Of a DNA stretch of 64,000 nt, positions 1 to 8,307 are shown one piece after another. Source of the DNA: Fictibacillus fluitans (GTDB lineage Bacteria; Bacillota; Bacilli; Bacillales; Fictibacillaceae); assembly GCF_030418125.1 (NCBI RefSeq), contig NZ_JAUHTR010000008.1:1-64000 (forward strand), in the 5' to 3' direction. Under the pieces are notes generated by a model. It saw only the letters and a program-made list of their open reading frames with translations, was not told the DNA's origin and made no database searches. A program made the position numbers and the translations under genes. Every line of letters begins with the position of its first letter. The first letter of the stretch is position 1.

Positions 1-21
1 TAAGCGGATTCAGGCTCTTTT

Positions 22-984
22 TTAGTCATCAAGATGAACAGATGCATCTTTCCCTTGTAAAAACTCAAACCAGCGCTGCCTGAATTTAATTTGGGCACCA
101 TCGGCATACACATGTGCTTCCTGCTGCAGGGCTTCAGGAATAGGCCGCGGATGCTGGCTTTCAACAACCGCCTGGTCCTCATTCAGCACCTTCAGGCTGT
201 AGTTGGAGAAAAATTTGTTCATTCCGGGTACTTTTTTCGCAAAGTTTCGCCCTGCATACCCAAGTATCAGGGTTTCTTCTTCATCCACCGGAGTAAACGT
301 TACATAATTGATGAATCTTGATTTATTTGTTCCTGAGGGACGCAAAATCCAGTGCTGCGGAAAGTCATAATAAAGATAAGCGGATCCATTTTTTAAATAA
401 AACGAGTCATCTTCTCCTTCGATCTGAAGATGGCGAATGAATGGATCTGAATTTTTGCCAATGGTCTTCTTATGAACAAAACTCAAGTGCACAACATCAA
501 GAACACTTTCCACCACCCGGGTAAAATGAGCCTGCCAAAACGATTCATAAGGAGCGAGAACAAATCCCTGATCTTCAATTTCTTCAAATAGCTGAAGCGG
601 CGGCAGTGATTCGTGCGCAATTTCCGCGTCTGGATAAATCCAAATCAGTCCCGCTTTTTCCATTACCGGAAAATGATCGGTATGGGCAAACTTTGGTACC
701 GGCTTATCCGGCTGTGAAGGAATATGAAGGCAGTTGCCTTCCCCATTAAACTCCCATCCGTGATAGGCACAAGTGAGCTTTCCATCCCGCACGCAGCCGA
801 GTGAGAGATCTGCCCCTCTGTGGGGACAATAGGCATGCACAGCCTGTGCCGCACCCTCCTTGTTCCTGAAAAGCACAATATCACGGCCAACAATTTTCTT
901 TTTCAGCGGTTTCTTTGCCAGGGCACGGGAAAATCCAATAGCATACCATGTACAAGGGAACTTTCGATTAATATTTTCCTCCAC
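22..984 (-). CDS. Rieske [2Fe-2S] aromatic ring-hydroxylating oxygenase, alpha-subunit type
   Basis: The 320-residue protein has the two hallmarks of a Rieske non-heme iron oxygenase. A CPHRG...CAYHGW Rieske motif places the cluster ligands at about C53, H55, C72 and H75. An E-x3-D-x2-H-x4-H block at about residues 159-171 supplies the mononuclear iron site and the electron-transfer aspartate. Such enzymes hydroxylate or demethylate aromatic or alicyclic substrates using electrons from a separate reductase; no reductase or ferredoxin gene is adjacent, so the substrate is unknown. The GTG at 984 follows a modest AAAGGG site. A stronger GGAGG lies five bases before an in-frame ATT at 972, so the true start could be there. 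The gene stands alone; its terminator is outside the window. Confidence 0.85.
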   Translation of the reverse strand: MEENINRKFPCTWYAIGFSRALAKKPLKKKIVGRDIVLFRNKEGAAQAVHAYCPHRGADLSLGCVRDGKLTCAYHGWEFNGEGNCLHIPSQPDKPVPKFAHTDHFPVMEKAGLIWIYPDAEIAHESLPPLQLFEEIEDQGFVLAPYESFWQAHFTRVVESVLDVVHLSFVHKKTIGKNSDPFIRHLQIEGEDDSFYLKNGSAYLYYDFPQHWILRPSGTNKSRFINYVTFTPVDEEETLILGYAGRNFAKKVPGMNKFFSNYSLKVLNEDQAVVESQHPRPIPEALQQEAHVYADGAQIKFRQRWFEFLQGKDASVHLDD

Positions 985-1081
985 TTTATAACCGCCCTTT
1001 CACAAAAGCTTAATCTTTATTATACATACCCTCTTTCACACTAAAACATTAGTAAAACCCTAATCTATGTAAATAGATATC

Positions 1082-1114
1082 AAAAAACCCGGAGAACCGC
1101 TCTCCAGGTTTTTT
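1082..1114. terminator. Bidirectional intrinsic terminator after tcyP
   Basis: An inverted repeat with arms AAAAAACC-GGAGA and TCTCC-GGTTTTTT has T-runs on both strands. It lies between the tcyP stop and the upstream region of the Rieske gene and ends the tcyP transcript. Confidence 0.85.
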
Positions 1115-1122
1115 GAAATAAA

Positions 1123-2511
1123 TCAGGCCTCCCCTTCGAGCTCTTGAACCTGTGCATGATAAACCGATGTATCGAGTTCTTTCCGGGCTTTGCTGGTCAA
1201 AATCCCTGCCGTCATGGCTCCGCTTACGTTCAGCGCGGTCCTGCCCATGTCAATTAACGGTTCAACCGAAATCAGCAGCCCTGCCAAAGCGACCGGAAGA
1301 TTCATAGAAGAAAGAACGAGAAGCGCAGCAAACGTTGCTCCTCCTCCAACACCGGCTATACCAAAAGAACTGATGGCGACAATGACGATAAGACTGAGAA
1401 TAAAGGATGGCGTCAGCGGATTGACTCCTACGGATGGAGCAATCATTACGGCGAGCATCGCCGGATAGATTCCTGCGCATCCGTTCTGGCCGATTGTGAG
1501 TCCGAAAGAACCGGCAAAATTTGCTATGCCCTCCGGTACTCCCAGACTCTTTTGAGTACTGATGTTCAGGGGAAGCGCTCCTGCGCTTGTTCTGGATGTA
1601 AAAGCAAACGACAGAACAGGAATAGCCTTTCGAATGTAGGTCAGCGGATTCAACCCCGAAAAAGCGATAAACAGCAAATGGATAACGAACATCAGTGCCA
1701 GGGCAACGTACGAAGCAACCACAAATTTACCCAGTTTGGCAATGGCATCCAGATCACTTAAAGCCACCGTTTTGGTCATCAACGCCAGAACACCATAAGG
1801 CGTAAGCCGGAGAATAAGCGTTACTACCCGCATCACAATGGAATGAACGGCATCAATAAAGCTTGCAAAAAGAGCCGCATGCTCCTCCTGCTTTCGTTTT
1901 ACACCAAGATAGGCCACTCCAAGTATGGCCGCAAAGATAACAACGGCAATGGTCGAAGTTGGTCTCGCGCCTGTGAAGTCAAGGAAAGGGTTGCCGGGCA
2001 GAAGATCAAGGACCTGCTGCGGCAAAGTTTTATCTTTTACTGTTTCAAATGTAGTCTGCAGTTCTGCTGCCCGTGCTGCTTCCGCACTGCCGTTTGAGAT
2101 CTGTACGGCTTCCAAATGGAAGGAAAGAGCTGTGGCAATGCCGATGGCTGCTGCGATGGCTGTAGTTCCAACCAGAATTCCAATGACCGAACCGCTGATT
2201 TTCCCCACATTATTTGTAAGCTTCAACTTAGTGAATGCTGAAAGGATAGAGACAAAGACAAGAGGCATCACGACCATTTGAAGAAGTTTGACATAACCCC
2301 CTCCGATAATCGAGTACCAGTCAGTGGAATGGCTGAGTACGGAAGAAGAAGGCTCATAAATAAACTGAAGGATAAGTCCCCAAACGATACCTGCGGCCAA
2401 GCCCGTAAACACCCTCTTGGAAAAAGAAACCTGTTTTTTCTGCAGGTAATAAAGACTGCCTGCGATCAACAGCAAAACGGCAATGTTAACAACAATTAAG
2501 AAAACGGCCAT
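1123..2511 (-). CDS. tcyP: L-cystine/sodium symporter TcyP
   Basis: This 462-residue dicarboxylate/amino acid:cation symporter family (DAACS) protein resembles B. subtilis TcyP (about 463 residues) along its whole length, including the N-terminal KKQVSFSKRVFTGLA stretch, GARPTSTI, the serine-rich FAFTSRTSAGA hairpin and the C-terminal GRTALNVSG signature. It should import L-cystine across the cytoplasmic membrane as a sulfur source. The ATG at 2511 follows AAGGAGG. The gene is monocistronic with a terminator directly downstream. B. subtilis tcyP is controlled by CymR. I looked for an S-box or T-box leader in 2512-2700 and found none, so regulation here is probably at a promoter. Confidence 0.92.
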   Translation of the reverse strand: MAVFLIVVNIAVLLLIAGSLYYLQKKQVSFSKRVFTGLAAGIVWGLILQFIYEPSSSVLSHSTDWYSIIGGGYVKLLQMVVMPLVFVSILSAFTKLKLTNNVGKISGSVIGILVGTTAIAAAIGIATALSFHLEAVQISNGSAEAARAAELQTTFETVKDKTLPQQVLDLLPGNPFLDFTGARPTSTIAVVIFAAILGVAYLGVKRKQEEHAALFASFIDAVHSIVMRVVTLILRLTPYGVLALMTKTVALSDLDAIAKLGKFVVASYVALALMFVIHLLFIAFSGLNPLTYIRKAIPVLSFAFTSRTSAGALPLNISTQKSLGVPEGIANFAGSFGLTIGQNGCAGIYPAMLAVMIAPSVGVNPLTPSFILSLIVIVAISSFGIAGVGGGATFAALLVLSSMNLPVALAGLLISVEPLIDMGRTALNVSGAMTAGILTSKARKELDTSVYHAQVQELEGEA

Positions 2512-2699
2512 TATTCTTTTCCTCCTTGTTAGTTGCCAGTATCCCTACCGCAGTACTTGGTCTTCCCTCCCTCCCTTTTTTCTACAAAAAAAGACCCACT
2601 TCATTAAAAAGCGAGCCTTCAGCACGTCTGATCAGCAATTGTTAGCGGTATGGATTTGTTACATTCTATGCGGTGTTGCCTTCCCCTATGTCCACCCGG

Positions 2700-3140
2700 T
2701 TATAAAAGTTTCTTGTACATAACGATATGCGGACCAATACCCGGCAGCTCAAAAACCTCTCCGTAATCCTGCAAACCCATTTTTTTATAATACCCTGCCA
2801 CTCCTGTTCTCGCATTGCACCACCAGAGATCGCACTTCCTTTGCTTAAGGATTTCTTCTCCCCTGGAAAGCAGACTGCTCCCCGCTTTTTCTTTACGGAA
2901 GTTTTCCAATGTTGCCATTCCCCGCAGACGGTAGTGCACTTGACCATCAAGATCAGGATGTTTTTCTTTGTAAAATGAAGCAATGGATATCAGCTCATCA
3001 GCGAAAAATGCACCCAGATGAAAGGTATCAGGGTCATTGTCCCCCGGAAAGCGGCAATCTTCAATGGTCTGGTTCGGCCGAAGGATTTTGTGTCTTACCG
3101 GGTATGTTTGTTCAGGTGTAATGGTTTTTATGCTGATCAT
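2700..3140 (-). CDS. GNAT-family N-acetyltransferase
   Basis: A 146-residue acetyltransferase-fold protein. The RLRGMATLENFRKEKAGSSLL stretch is the acetyl-CoA-binding motif A region, followed by WWCNARTGVAGYYKKMGLQDYG, the typical C-terminal motif of small GNATs. The acceptor cannot be predicted. The start was set at the ATG at 3140 because AAAGGAG lies 7-8 bases upstream and because this ATG overlaps the stop of the nucleoside hydrolase gene in an ATGA. That arrangement implies translational coupling in one operon (4291 to 2700). An upstream in-frame start at 3161 lies inside the preceding gene and has no ribosome binding site. Confidence 0.82.
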   Translation of the reverse strand: MISIKTITPEQTYPVRHKILRPNQTIEDCRFPGDNDPDTFHLGAFFADELISIASFYKEKHPDLDGQVHYRLRGMATLENFRKEKAGSSLLSRGEEILKQRKCDLWWCNARTGVAGYYKKMGLQDYGEVFELPGIGPHIVMYKKLL

Positions 3141-4075
3141 TTTAGCTGCTCCTTTCCACAAGGCAAAACCCGCTCAAGAAACTGTGACGTGAAGGCATCC
3201 TTATCTACTTCCAGCCCTACCTCAATTCCCTTCTCAGAGGTCTTTCCGATGCTTTGTCCCAGAGACTGTTCATCCATTGAAACATGTACCTGCATCGTTT
3301 TTGTTTTAATAAAGGAAGGATTAACAGCTACAGCAACAGCGAGGGGGTCATGCAGTGCACATCCGCCCAGATGGGGATTTACTTGTTCATAAAAATCCAT
3401 GTAAAAACAGCACATGTCTGCAAAAGCTGTCCCAATTTCACTTCCCCCGCATCTCCAATCCAGAAGGGTTCCTCTCTTCAAAACGGTTTGCATGGTTACG
3501 TCCAGCCCAACCAGAGTAATCGGCAATCCTGACCGGAGAACAAAATCAGCAGCTTCCGCATCTGCATAAAAATTCGCCTCGGCATAAGGTGTAACATTTC
3601 CCGGGACAGTGACGGCGCCGCCCATGATAATAACCTCTTTCACTAAACCAATGATTGAAGGGTCCTTTTCTATCGCCAATGCCATATTGGTTTGAGTCCC
3701 GACGGTCACCAGTGTAACTTCATGAGGGTGCTCTTTCACCATGGATATTATGTAATCGCTCGCATGAATCTCCGTGACAGCTGTCATGGGATCAGGAAGC
3801 CCTATGTTTCCGAGCCCGTCCTTTCCATGCACATCATAGGCCCTGTGCCGGGTAGTTTCTCTTCGAAAAGGCTTATCCGCCCCCATAACGACCGGTATCT
3901 CACTTCTGCCCAGAAGTTGAAGAACCTGAAGCGTATTTCTTGTCGCTTCGTCTGCCGAAACATTTCCAAATCCTGTGGTAATGCCAAGCAGATTTAACTC
4001 TGGCGAATTTACGGCATAAGCAATGGCCAATGCATCATCAATTCCCGTATCAACATCAAGTATGGTTAATTTCAT
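3137..4075 (-). CDS. Inosine/uridine-preferring nucleoside hydrolase family protein
   Basis: The 312-residue protein opens with the calcium-binding DVDTGIDDALA signature of the IunH family, whose aspartates activate the attacking water. It also has IIMGGAV and the C-terminal HDPLAV (DPLA) motif with the conserved histidine and aspartate. These enzymes hydrolyse the N-glycosidic bond of ribonucleosides to free base and ribose in the cytoplasm. Start chosen at the ATG at 4075, preceded by AAGGAAG; the longer reading from 4099 places that ribosome binding site inside the gene. It sits between a small membrane protein gene and a GNAT gene, with a 4-base overlap to the latter. The substrate preference cannot be told from sequence alone. 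Confidence 0.88.
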   Translation of the reverse strand: MKLTILDVDTGIDDALAIAYAVNSPELNLLGITTGFGNVSADEATRNTLQVLQLLGRSEIPVVMGADKPFRRETTRHRAYDVHGKDGLGNIGLPDPMTAVTEIHASDYIISMVKEHPHEVTLVTVGTQTNMALAIEKDPSIIGLVKEVIIMGGAVTVPGNVTPYAEANFYADAEAADFVLRSGLPITLVGLDVTMQTVLKRGTLLDWRCGGSEIGTAFADMCCFYMDFYEQVNPHLGGCALHDPLAVAVAVNPSFIKTKTMQVHVSMDEQSLGQSIGKTSEKGIEVGLEVDKDAFTSQFLERVLPCGKEQLK

Positions 4076-4102
4076 CGATGCTCTTCCTTCCTTTTTCATT
4101 GA

Positions 4103-4291
4103 TTAAAGATTTCCTATGTAGAGCCCCAGTCCGATCAGACAAAAAACAATCAGTACAACATAAATGGCAGTGAGTCTTGTTAAGTTGCTTTTTGTGGAAG
4201 AACCATATTTTTCATCCTTTTGCAGACCAATAAATATGGTCAGTCCGGCAATAACTACCCCTGCAATAAGAGCTGTTATGATATACCCCAT
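4103..4291 (-). CDS. Small two-span membrane protein of unknown function
   Basis: A 62-residue protein with two hydrophobic helices (about residues 3-22 and 40-60) separated by a short polar loop. An AAAGAGGG ribosome binding site precedes the ATG. It is the first gene of the unit with the nucleoside hydrolase, 27 bases upstream of it. A role in nucleoside uptake or membrane association would be guesswork; I recognise no family. Confidence 0.6.
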   Translation of the reverse strand: MGYIITALIAGVVIAGLTIFIGLQKDEKYGSSTKSNLTRLTAIYVVLIVFCLIGLGLYIGNL

Positions 4292-4478
4292 CCATATCCC
4301 TCTTTCCGCGCTTAACTATCCCTCTAATGGTAAATCAGCGAACAAAAAAAGCCAATAGTGAAGGAAGAATATTCAATAAACTTTCAATAGTGAAACCACC
4401 TGCATGGCTGGCGGAAGCAAGTGCCGTTTTAAGATTGGATAGAAACGGGAAGTATGGTGATAGTAGGAGGCGCTGCTG

Positions 4479-4925
4479 ATGGGGTTTGATTATGATCTTG
4501 ATTTTAAGCACATTGATTTCCGCAAGAATCCGGAAAAATACAAAGTTGGCCGGGGAGAACAGGGTGTCCTGCTCGTTGAGCCTTACAAAAGTGAAATTCT
4601 CCCTCACTGGCGTTTCAAAACTCCGGACATCGCAAAAGAATCCTCTGAGAAAATCTATGATCTTTTTTTGGAATATAAAAAGGAGAATGATTTTGTTGGA
4701 ATGGATATGGCCAGGAAATTTTTGCAAATGGGCTATACCCGGGCCAGAAGGTACACGAATTATAAGGGCGGGAGAAAGTACGATAAGGAAGGCAAGGTAA
4801 ACGACAGACTAATTGATGAAACGAAAGCAGAATCGGCAGCCATCTTCATGGAAAAGTGGAAAATGGCCAGAGAAGACGAGGAATATCTGACATTGAAAAA
4901 AGAACACCAGCACCGCTATGGATAA
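4479..4925 (+). CDS. DUF4385-type conserved protein
   Basis: A 148-residue soluble protein with the conserved core KYKVGRGEQGVLLVEPYKSEILPHWRFK, followed by a basic RARRYTNYKGGRKYD segment. I associate this with the DUF4385 family, which occurs in bacteria and phages and has no known activity. AGGAGG lies upstream of the ATG. The upstream 180 bases, shared with the divergent nucleoside hydrolase operon, must carry both promoters. It is followed 41 bases later by the AI-2E-type permease gene and may be cotranscribed with it. Confidence 0.75.
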   Translation: MGFDYDLDFKHIDFRKNPEKYKVGRGEQGVLLVEPYKSEILPHWRFKTPDIAKESSEKIYDLFLEYKKENDFVGMDMARKFLQMGYTRARRYTNYKGGRKYDKEGKVNDRLIDETKAESAAIFMEKWKMAREDEEYLTLKKEHQHRYG

Positions 4926-4966
4926 AGCCCATTCAACGACATACCATTTAAATCAGAGGTGATTAC

Positions 4967-6076
4967 ATGCCAAACACAAAATATTTCCGAATTGGATACG
5001 GTATTATTATTCTTCTAGTCATTATTTTACTCTCAACCAAGGTAAGCTTTATCTTTCGGCCGCTTGAAATTATATTCACAACCTTGTTTTTCCCTTTTTT
5101 AATCGGTGGTGTTATTTTTTACTTATTGCGCCCCATCGTCTATTATCTTGGAAAGCACAATGTTCCCAAAGCACTCTCTATCCTGTTAATCTATCTTTTA
5201 TTTATCGGCCTTGGCACGCTTCTTGTATTCCTCCTGGGGCCGCAGCTGCAAAACCAGTTTCAGGGACTTATTAAAAATACGCCGCAGATTGTGGACACAC
5301 TCAACGATAAAGTTAACGGGCTGAGGCAGAATGAATGGTTTTCGCGCTTTCAGCGAAACGAGTACCTCACCTTTGACAGCATCACGCAGAAAGCAAGTGA
5401 TTATGCCAAGGATTTTTCAAGCAATCTGGGGGATAAGATTACCAGTTTAATCGGTATCATAACAAGCATTGCAACGGTCATCGTAACCGTACCGTTTATT
5501 GTCTTTTACATGCTTAAAGACAGCGAAGGGCTCGGCAGCCGGGTAGAGAACGTACTCCCCTATTTACAGGCTTCGGAAGCGAAACGAATTTTAAAAGACA
5601 TGGACGAAGCGCTCAGCTCTTATATACAGGGGCAGGCGATCGCTGCATTTCTCGTCGGAGTCATGATGTACATCGGCTACAGCATTATCGGACTTGATTA
5701 CTCACTGATTCTTGCGATTACTGCCATGATTACGAATATCATTCCGTTTCTTGGCGCCTTTATCGCTTTCATACCGGCTATTATCATCGGCTTGATTATG
5801 TCTCCGTTCATGGCATTAAAAGTAGCCATCGTTGTTATTGTAGTACAGCAGATTGATGGAAATGTGACTTCTCCTTTGATTATGGGAAGAAAACTCGATG
5901 TCCATCCGCTGACCGTTATTCTTATCCTTCTGGTTGCCGGTAACATGGCAGGCTTCCTGGGAATGATTCTTGGCGTTCCGTTTTATGCCTTACTGAAAGT
6001 TATCGTGAGCCATACGTACCGGCTTTACCAGCTAAACAGAGAAAAAGAACACAATGGAATAAAAATTGTAGAATAA
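4967..6076 (+). CDS. AI-2E family (PF01594) membrane transporter, YueF-like
   Basis: A 369-residue protein with N-terminal hydrophobic helices, a long soluble insert (about residues 95-150) and five or more C-terminal transmembrane segments. It ends with the family signature NVTSPLIMGRKLDVHPLTVILILLVAG. The family name comes from a proposed autoinducer-2 exporter, but members also include sodium/proton antiporters, so the substrate is uncertain. Its length matches B. subtilis YueF. The start ATG has a weak AGAGGTG site. A clear terminator follows at 6086-6137. Confidence 0.85.
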   Translation: MPNTKYFRIGYGIIILLVIILLSTKVSFIFRPLEIIFTTLFFPFLIGGVIFYLLRPIVYYLGKHNVPKALSILLIYLLFIGLGTLLVFLLGPQLQNQFQGLIKNTPQIVDTLNDKVNGLRQNEWFSRFQRNEYLTFDSITQKASDYAKDFSSNLGDKITSLIGIITSIATVIVTVPFIVFYMLKDSEGLGSRVENVLPYLQASEAKRILKDMDEALSSYIQGQAIAAFLVGVMMYIGYSIIGLDYSLILAITAMITNIIPFLGAFIAFIPAIIIGLIMSPFMALKVAIVVIVVQQIDGNVTSPLIMGRKLDVHPLTVILILLVAGNMAGFLGMILGVPFYALLKVIVSHTYRLYQLNREKEHNGIKIVE

Positions 6077-6085
6077 TAATATCGC

Positions 6086-6137
6086 AAGGGGCTGTCCAGA
6101 AAGTCAGTGAAATTGACTTCTGGTAGCTCCTTTTTTT
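6086..6137 (+). terminator. Intrinsic terminator after the AI-2E-type permease gene
   Basis: A long hairpin with inner arms CCAGAA-GTCA and TGACTTCTGG and outer arms AGGGGCT and AGCTCCT is followed by seven T residues. Confidence 0.8.
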
Positions 6138-6468
6138 AATTTGGCAACTTGAAATTGGTCACCATCTTCATTGATCAGTTACTTGGAGTGGAGGGTGCGA
6201 GGCTCCTGCAGGGGAAGCGTGACAGGTGAGACACACAGGCGCTTGCGCCGGTGGGGCTCAGCGCACGCCCTGCGAAAGTAGGCGCTCGCGCCGGTAAAAG
6301 CGAGCATCCAGGAGCGGAAAGTAACGCTCTCAAGAGCTTCGAAGACACTTATTGGACCGCCTCTTTTTTCATGCGTCAACCAAAGCAGGCTGTCCAAACC
6401 ATATATCACTTGTTCACATAATATAGTCCTAGAGTTATTCAATACATGTGAACAAGGAGAATGAAAAA
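6138..6468. repeat. Intergenic stretch containing a degenerate GC-rich Bacillaceae-type repeat (about 6184-6325)
   Basis: About 330 bases carry no supported gene. The core at roughly 6184-6325 is much richer in GC than its surroundings and begins with GGAGTGGAGGGTGCGAGGCT. It contains several short hairpins: CTCCTGCAGG, GGCGCTTGCGCC at 6238-6249 and GGCGCTCGCGCC at 6281-6292. It closely resembles, from memory, a dispersed intergenic repeat common in Bacillaceae genomes (CTCCTGCNGG...GACAGGTGAGAC...GGAGCGGAAA). This copy has a GGCGC hairpin module present twice. The rest (6330-6468) holds the promoter region of the next gene. A 100-residue antisense reading frame across the repeat is an artefact of its GC content. 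Confidence 0.55.
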
Positions 6469-7809
6469 TTGAGCGGGACAAGACTAACAGGCAGAATCGT
6501 TATCCCGGGAAGTCCATCCTATCGTCAAGACAGGCAAAATTTGAACCTTAGCATACAAAAATACCCATGCATCATCGTTTTTTGCCAAAACCGGTGCGAT
6601 GTAAAAAATGCACTAAAGTGGGCGCGAGAACACAAAACCCCTTTCCGCGTCCGCAGCGGGCGGCACAGCTATGAAAATTTTTCTCTGGTAAACCGCGGTC
6701 TCATCATTGATGTCAGCGAAATGAAAGGTATTGTGTATGATCCACAAAAACAAATGGCTTATATTCAAGCTGGAGCTGAACTGGGAATGGTTTATCAACA
6801 GCTGTGGGACAACCGGGTAACCATCCCCGCAGGCACTTCCTCTAGTGTAGGTCTCAGCGGACTGGCACTCGGCGGGGGAATTGGCATGCTAACCCGTGCT
6901 TTCGGCTTAACATGCGACAGTATTGAAGAAATAGAGATTGTCATTCCATGCGAGACACGTGGCGCAAAAGTCATTTGTGCGAGCCAAACGAAAAACCCTG
7001 ATTTATTTTGGGCATGCCGCGGCGGTGGTGGCGGAAACTTCGGAATTGCTACAGCCTTTAAGTTCCGAGTATATCCTGTGGCTAACGTATCCATTTTCTC
7101 GATCACCTGGAATTGGGAAGATTTCCATGCCTCCTATAATTCCTGGCAAAAATGGGCTCCTTTTACCGACAAGCGCCTGACCTCCCAAATCGAACTTTTT
7201 GCTTCAGGAACCATCACTGCCTCAGGTGAGTTCCTTGGTTCTCCAAAGGAACTGCAAAAGGTGATTAAACCCCTGCTGGAAACCGGTACACCTTTAAATG
7301 TAATGATTCAGTCCATCCCCTATATTGAGGCCGTACACTTTTTTAATTCCCCCGGCGGCAACCGGCCCGTTTCCTTTAAGCGTTCGGGCTCCTTTGTTTA
7401 TGAGCCCCTGCCTGATAAAGCCATTGAAACGATGAAACAATTTCTTGAAAATGCACCCAATCAGCAAACAACGATCTGGCAGCAGGCCTTAGGCGGAGCT
7501 GTAATGGAATACGCCCCTAAAGAGACCGCTTTTTTCCATCGAAAGGCCATTATTGCCCAGGAATATAACACTTCCTGGATGTGCAAGGAACAGAAGCAAG
7601 AAAATATTAATTGGGTTGAAGGCGTAAGAAACGCAATGAAGCCATACACCAAAGGTGACTATGTGAACTGGCCGGACCGCGCCATAAAAAAATGGCCGTG
7701 TGCCTACTATGGATCAAACTATAAGAGGCTTCGCAAAGTAAAGACCGCCTATGATCCGTATAATGTATTCTGTTTCTCCCAGAGTATCCGCCCTTATTGG
7801 CCGTTATAG
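6469..7809 (+). CDS. FAD-linked oxidoreductase of the BBE type, CotQ/YgaK-like
   Basis: A flavoprotein with the PCMH-type FAD-binding domain: RVRSGRHSYENFSLVNRGLIIDVSEM near the N-terminus, with the histidine used for covalent FAD attachment in this family, then GLSGLALGGGIGMLTRAFGLTCDS. A berberine-bridge-enzyme C-terminal motif (ending near AYYGSNYKRLRKVKTAYDPYNVF) completes the fold. It resembles Bacillus CotQ (YvdP), a spore-coat protein, and YgaK. The frame is open from a GTG at 6448. The TTG at 6469 is nine bases after AAGGAG and gives 446 residues, close to CotQ, so it is preferred. Its 3' end overlaps the convergent VOC gene by 16 bases. The substrate is unknown. Confidence 0.82.
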   Translation: MSGTRLTGRIVIPGSPSYRQDRQNLNLSIQKYPCIIVFCQNRCDVKNALKWAREHKTPFRVRSGRHSYENFSLVNRGLIIDVSEMKGIVYDPQKQMAYIQAGAELGMVYQQLWDNRVTIPAGTSSSVGLSGLALGGGIGMLTRAFGLTCDSIEEIEIVIPCETRGAKVICASQTKNPDLFWACRGGGGGNFGIATAFKFRVYPVANVSIFSITWNWEDFHASYNSWQKWAPFTDKRLTSQIELFASGTITASGEFLGSPKELQKVIKPLLETGTPLNVMIQSIPYIEAVHFFNSPGGNRPVSFKRSGSFVYEPLPDKAIETMKQFLENAPNQQTTIWQQALGGAVMEYAPKETAFFHRKAIIAQEYNTSWMCKEQKQENINWVEGVRNAMKPYTKGDYVNWPDRAIKKWPCAYYGSNYKRLRKVKTAYDPYNVFCFSQSIRPYWPL

Positions 7810-8201
7810 TCACAAAGCTCAATGATTGTTCCCTGTGTATGAACCGGGTTAATATAAATAAGCCTTCTGCCATATGGATTGATCCGGTACGTATCTTTTA
7901 AGAAGGTGATTCCCTTCTTCTCATAATCTTTCATCGCTTCCTCAAGGTTGTCCACTTGGTATGCAATATGGTGGACACCTTTTCCTTTTTGGCGGATGAA
8001 ACGTTCAATGGGGGATGTTTTGCTCGTGGGCTCGAGCAGTTCAATAATCTGGTTTTCCATTTCAATAACGGCAATGTGGGTTTCCACTCCTGGCTTCTCA
8101 CTGGTGTACCGGTGAAGCAGTTTCCCTCCAAGCATTTCTGTATAAAACTCGATAGCTTCATCGATCCGGCGGACCGCAATACCCGTATGATCAATTTTCA
8201 T
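7794..8201 (-). CDS. VOC superfamily protein, methylmalonyl-CoA epimerase-like
   Basis: A 135-residue two-module glyoxalase-fold protein. The metal ligands expected for methylmalonyl-CoA epimerase are visible: H in DHTGIAV, H in ETHIAVIE, H in HHIAYQV and E near the C-terminus in IIELCD. The enzyme would interconvert (R)- and (S)-methylmalonyl-CoA, but no mutase gene is nearby, so a glyoxalase or another VOC function remains possible. The ATG at 8201 has GAAGGGAG upstream; the GTG at 8210 allowed by the frame lies too close to that site. The 3' ends of this gene and the CotQ-like gene overlap tail to tail, with no room for a terminator between them. Confidence 0.78.
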   Translation of the reverse strand: MKIDHTGIAVRRIDEAIEFYTEMLGGKLLHRYTSEKPGVETHIAVIEMENQIIELLEPTSKTSPIERFIRQKGKGVHHIAYQVDNLEEAMKDYEKKGITFLKDTYRINPYGRRLIYINPVHTQGTIIELCDYNGQ

Positions 8202-8307
8202 TGTGTCCACTCCCTTCTATAGCATAGTATACCGCCCCCGTCCAAAACTTTAAAATACCACCACTGGCATGAGTGTAGTAGAATAAAAATATTAGGAGGG
8301 ATATTTC

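Noticed and set aside
2512-2700. Possible S-box or T-box riboswitch upstream of tcyP
   Set aside because: The conserved cores of neither element are present; only a CGGTAGGGATACTGGCAAC stretch looked vaguely similar.
6179-6481. 100-residue reading frame on the minus strand across the repeat
   Set aside because: No ribosome binding site; it overlaps the start of the real flavoprotein gene and results from the GC-rich repeat.
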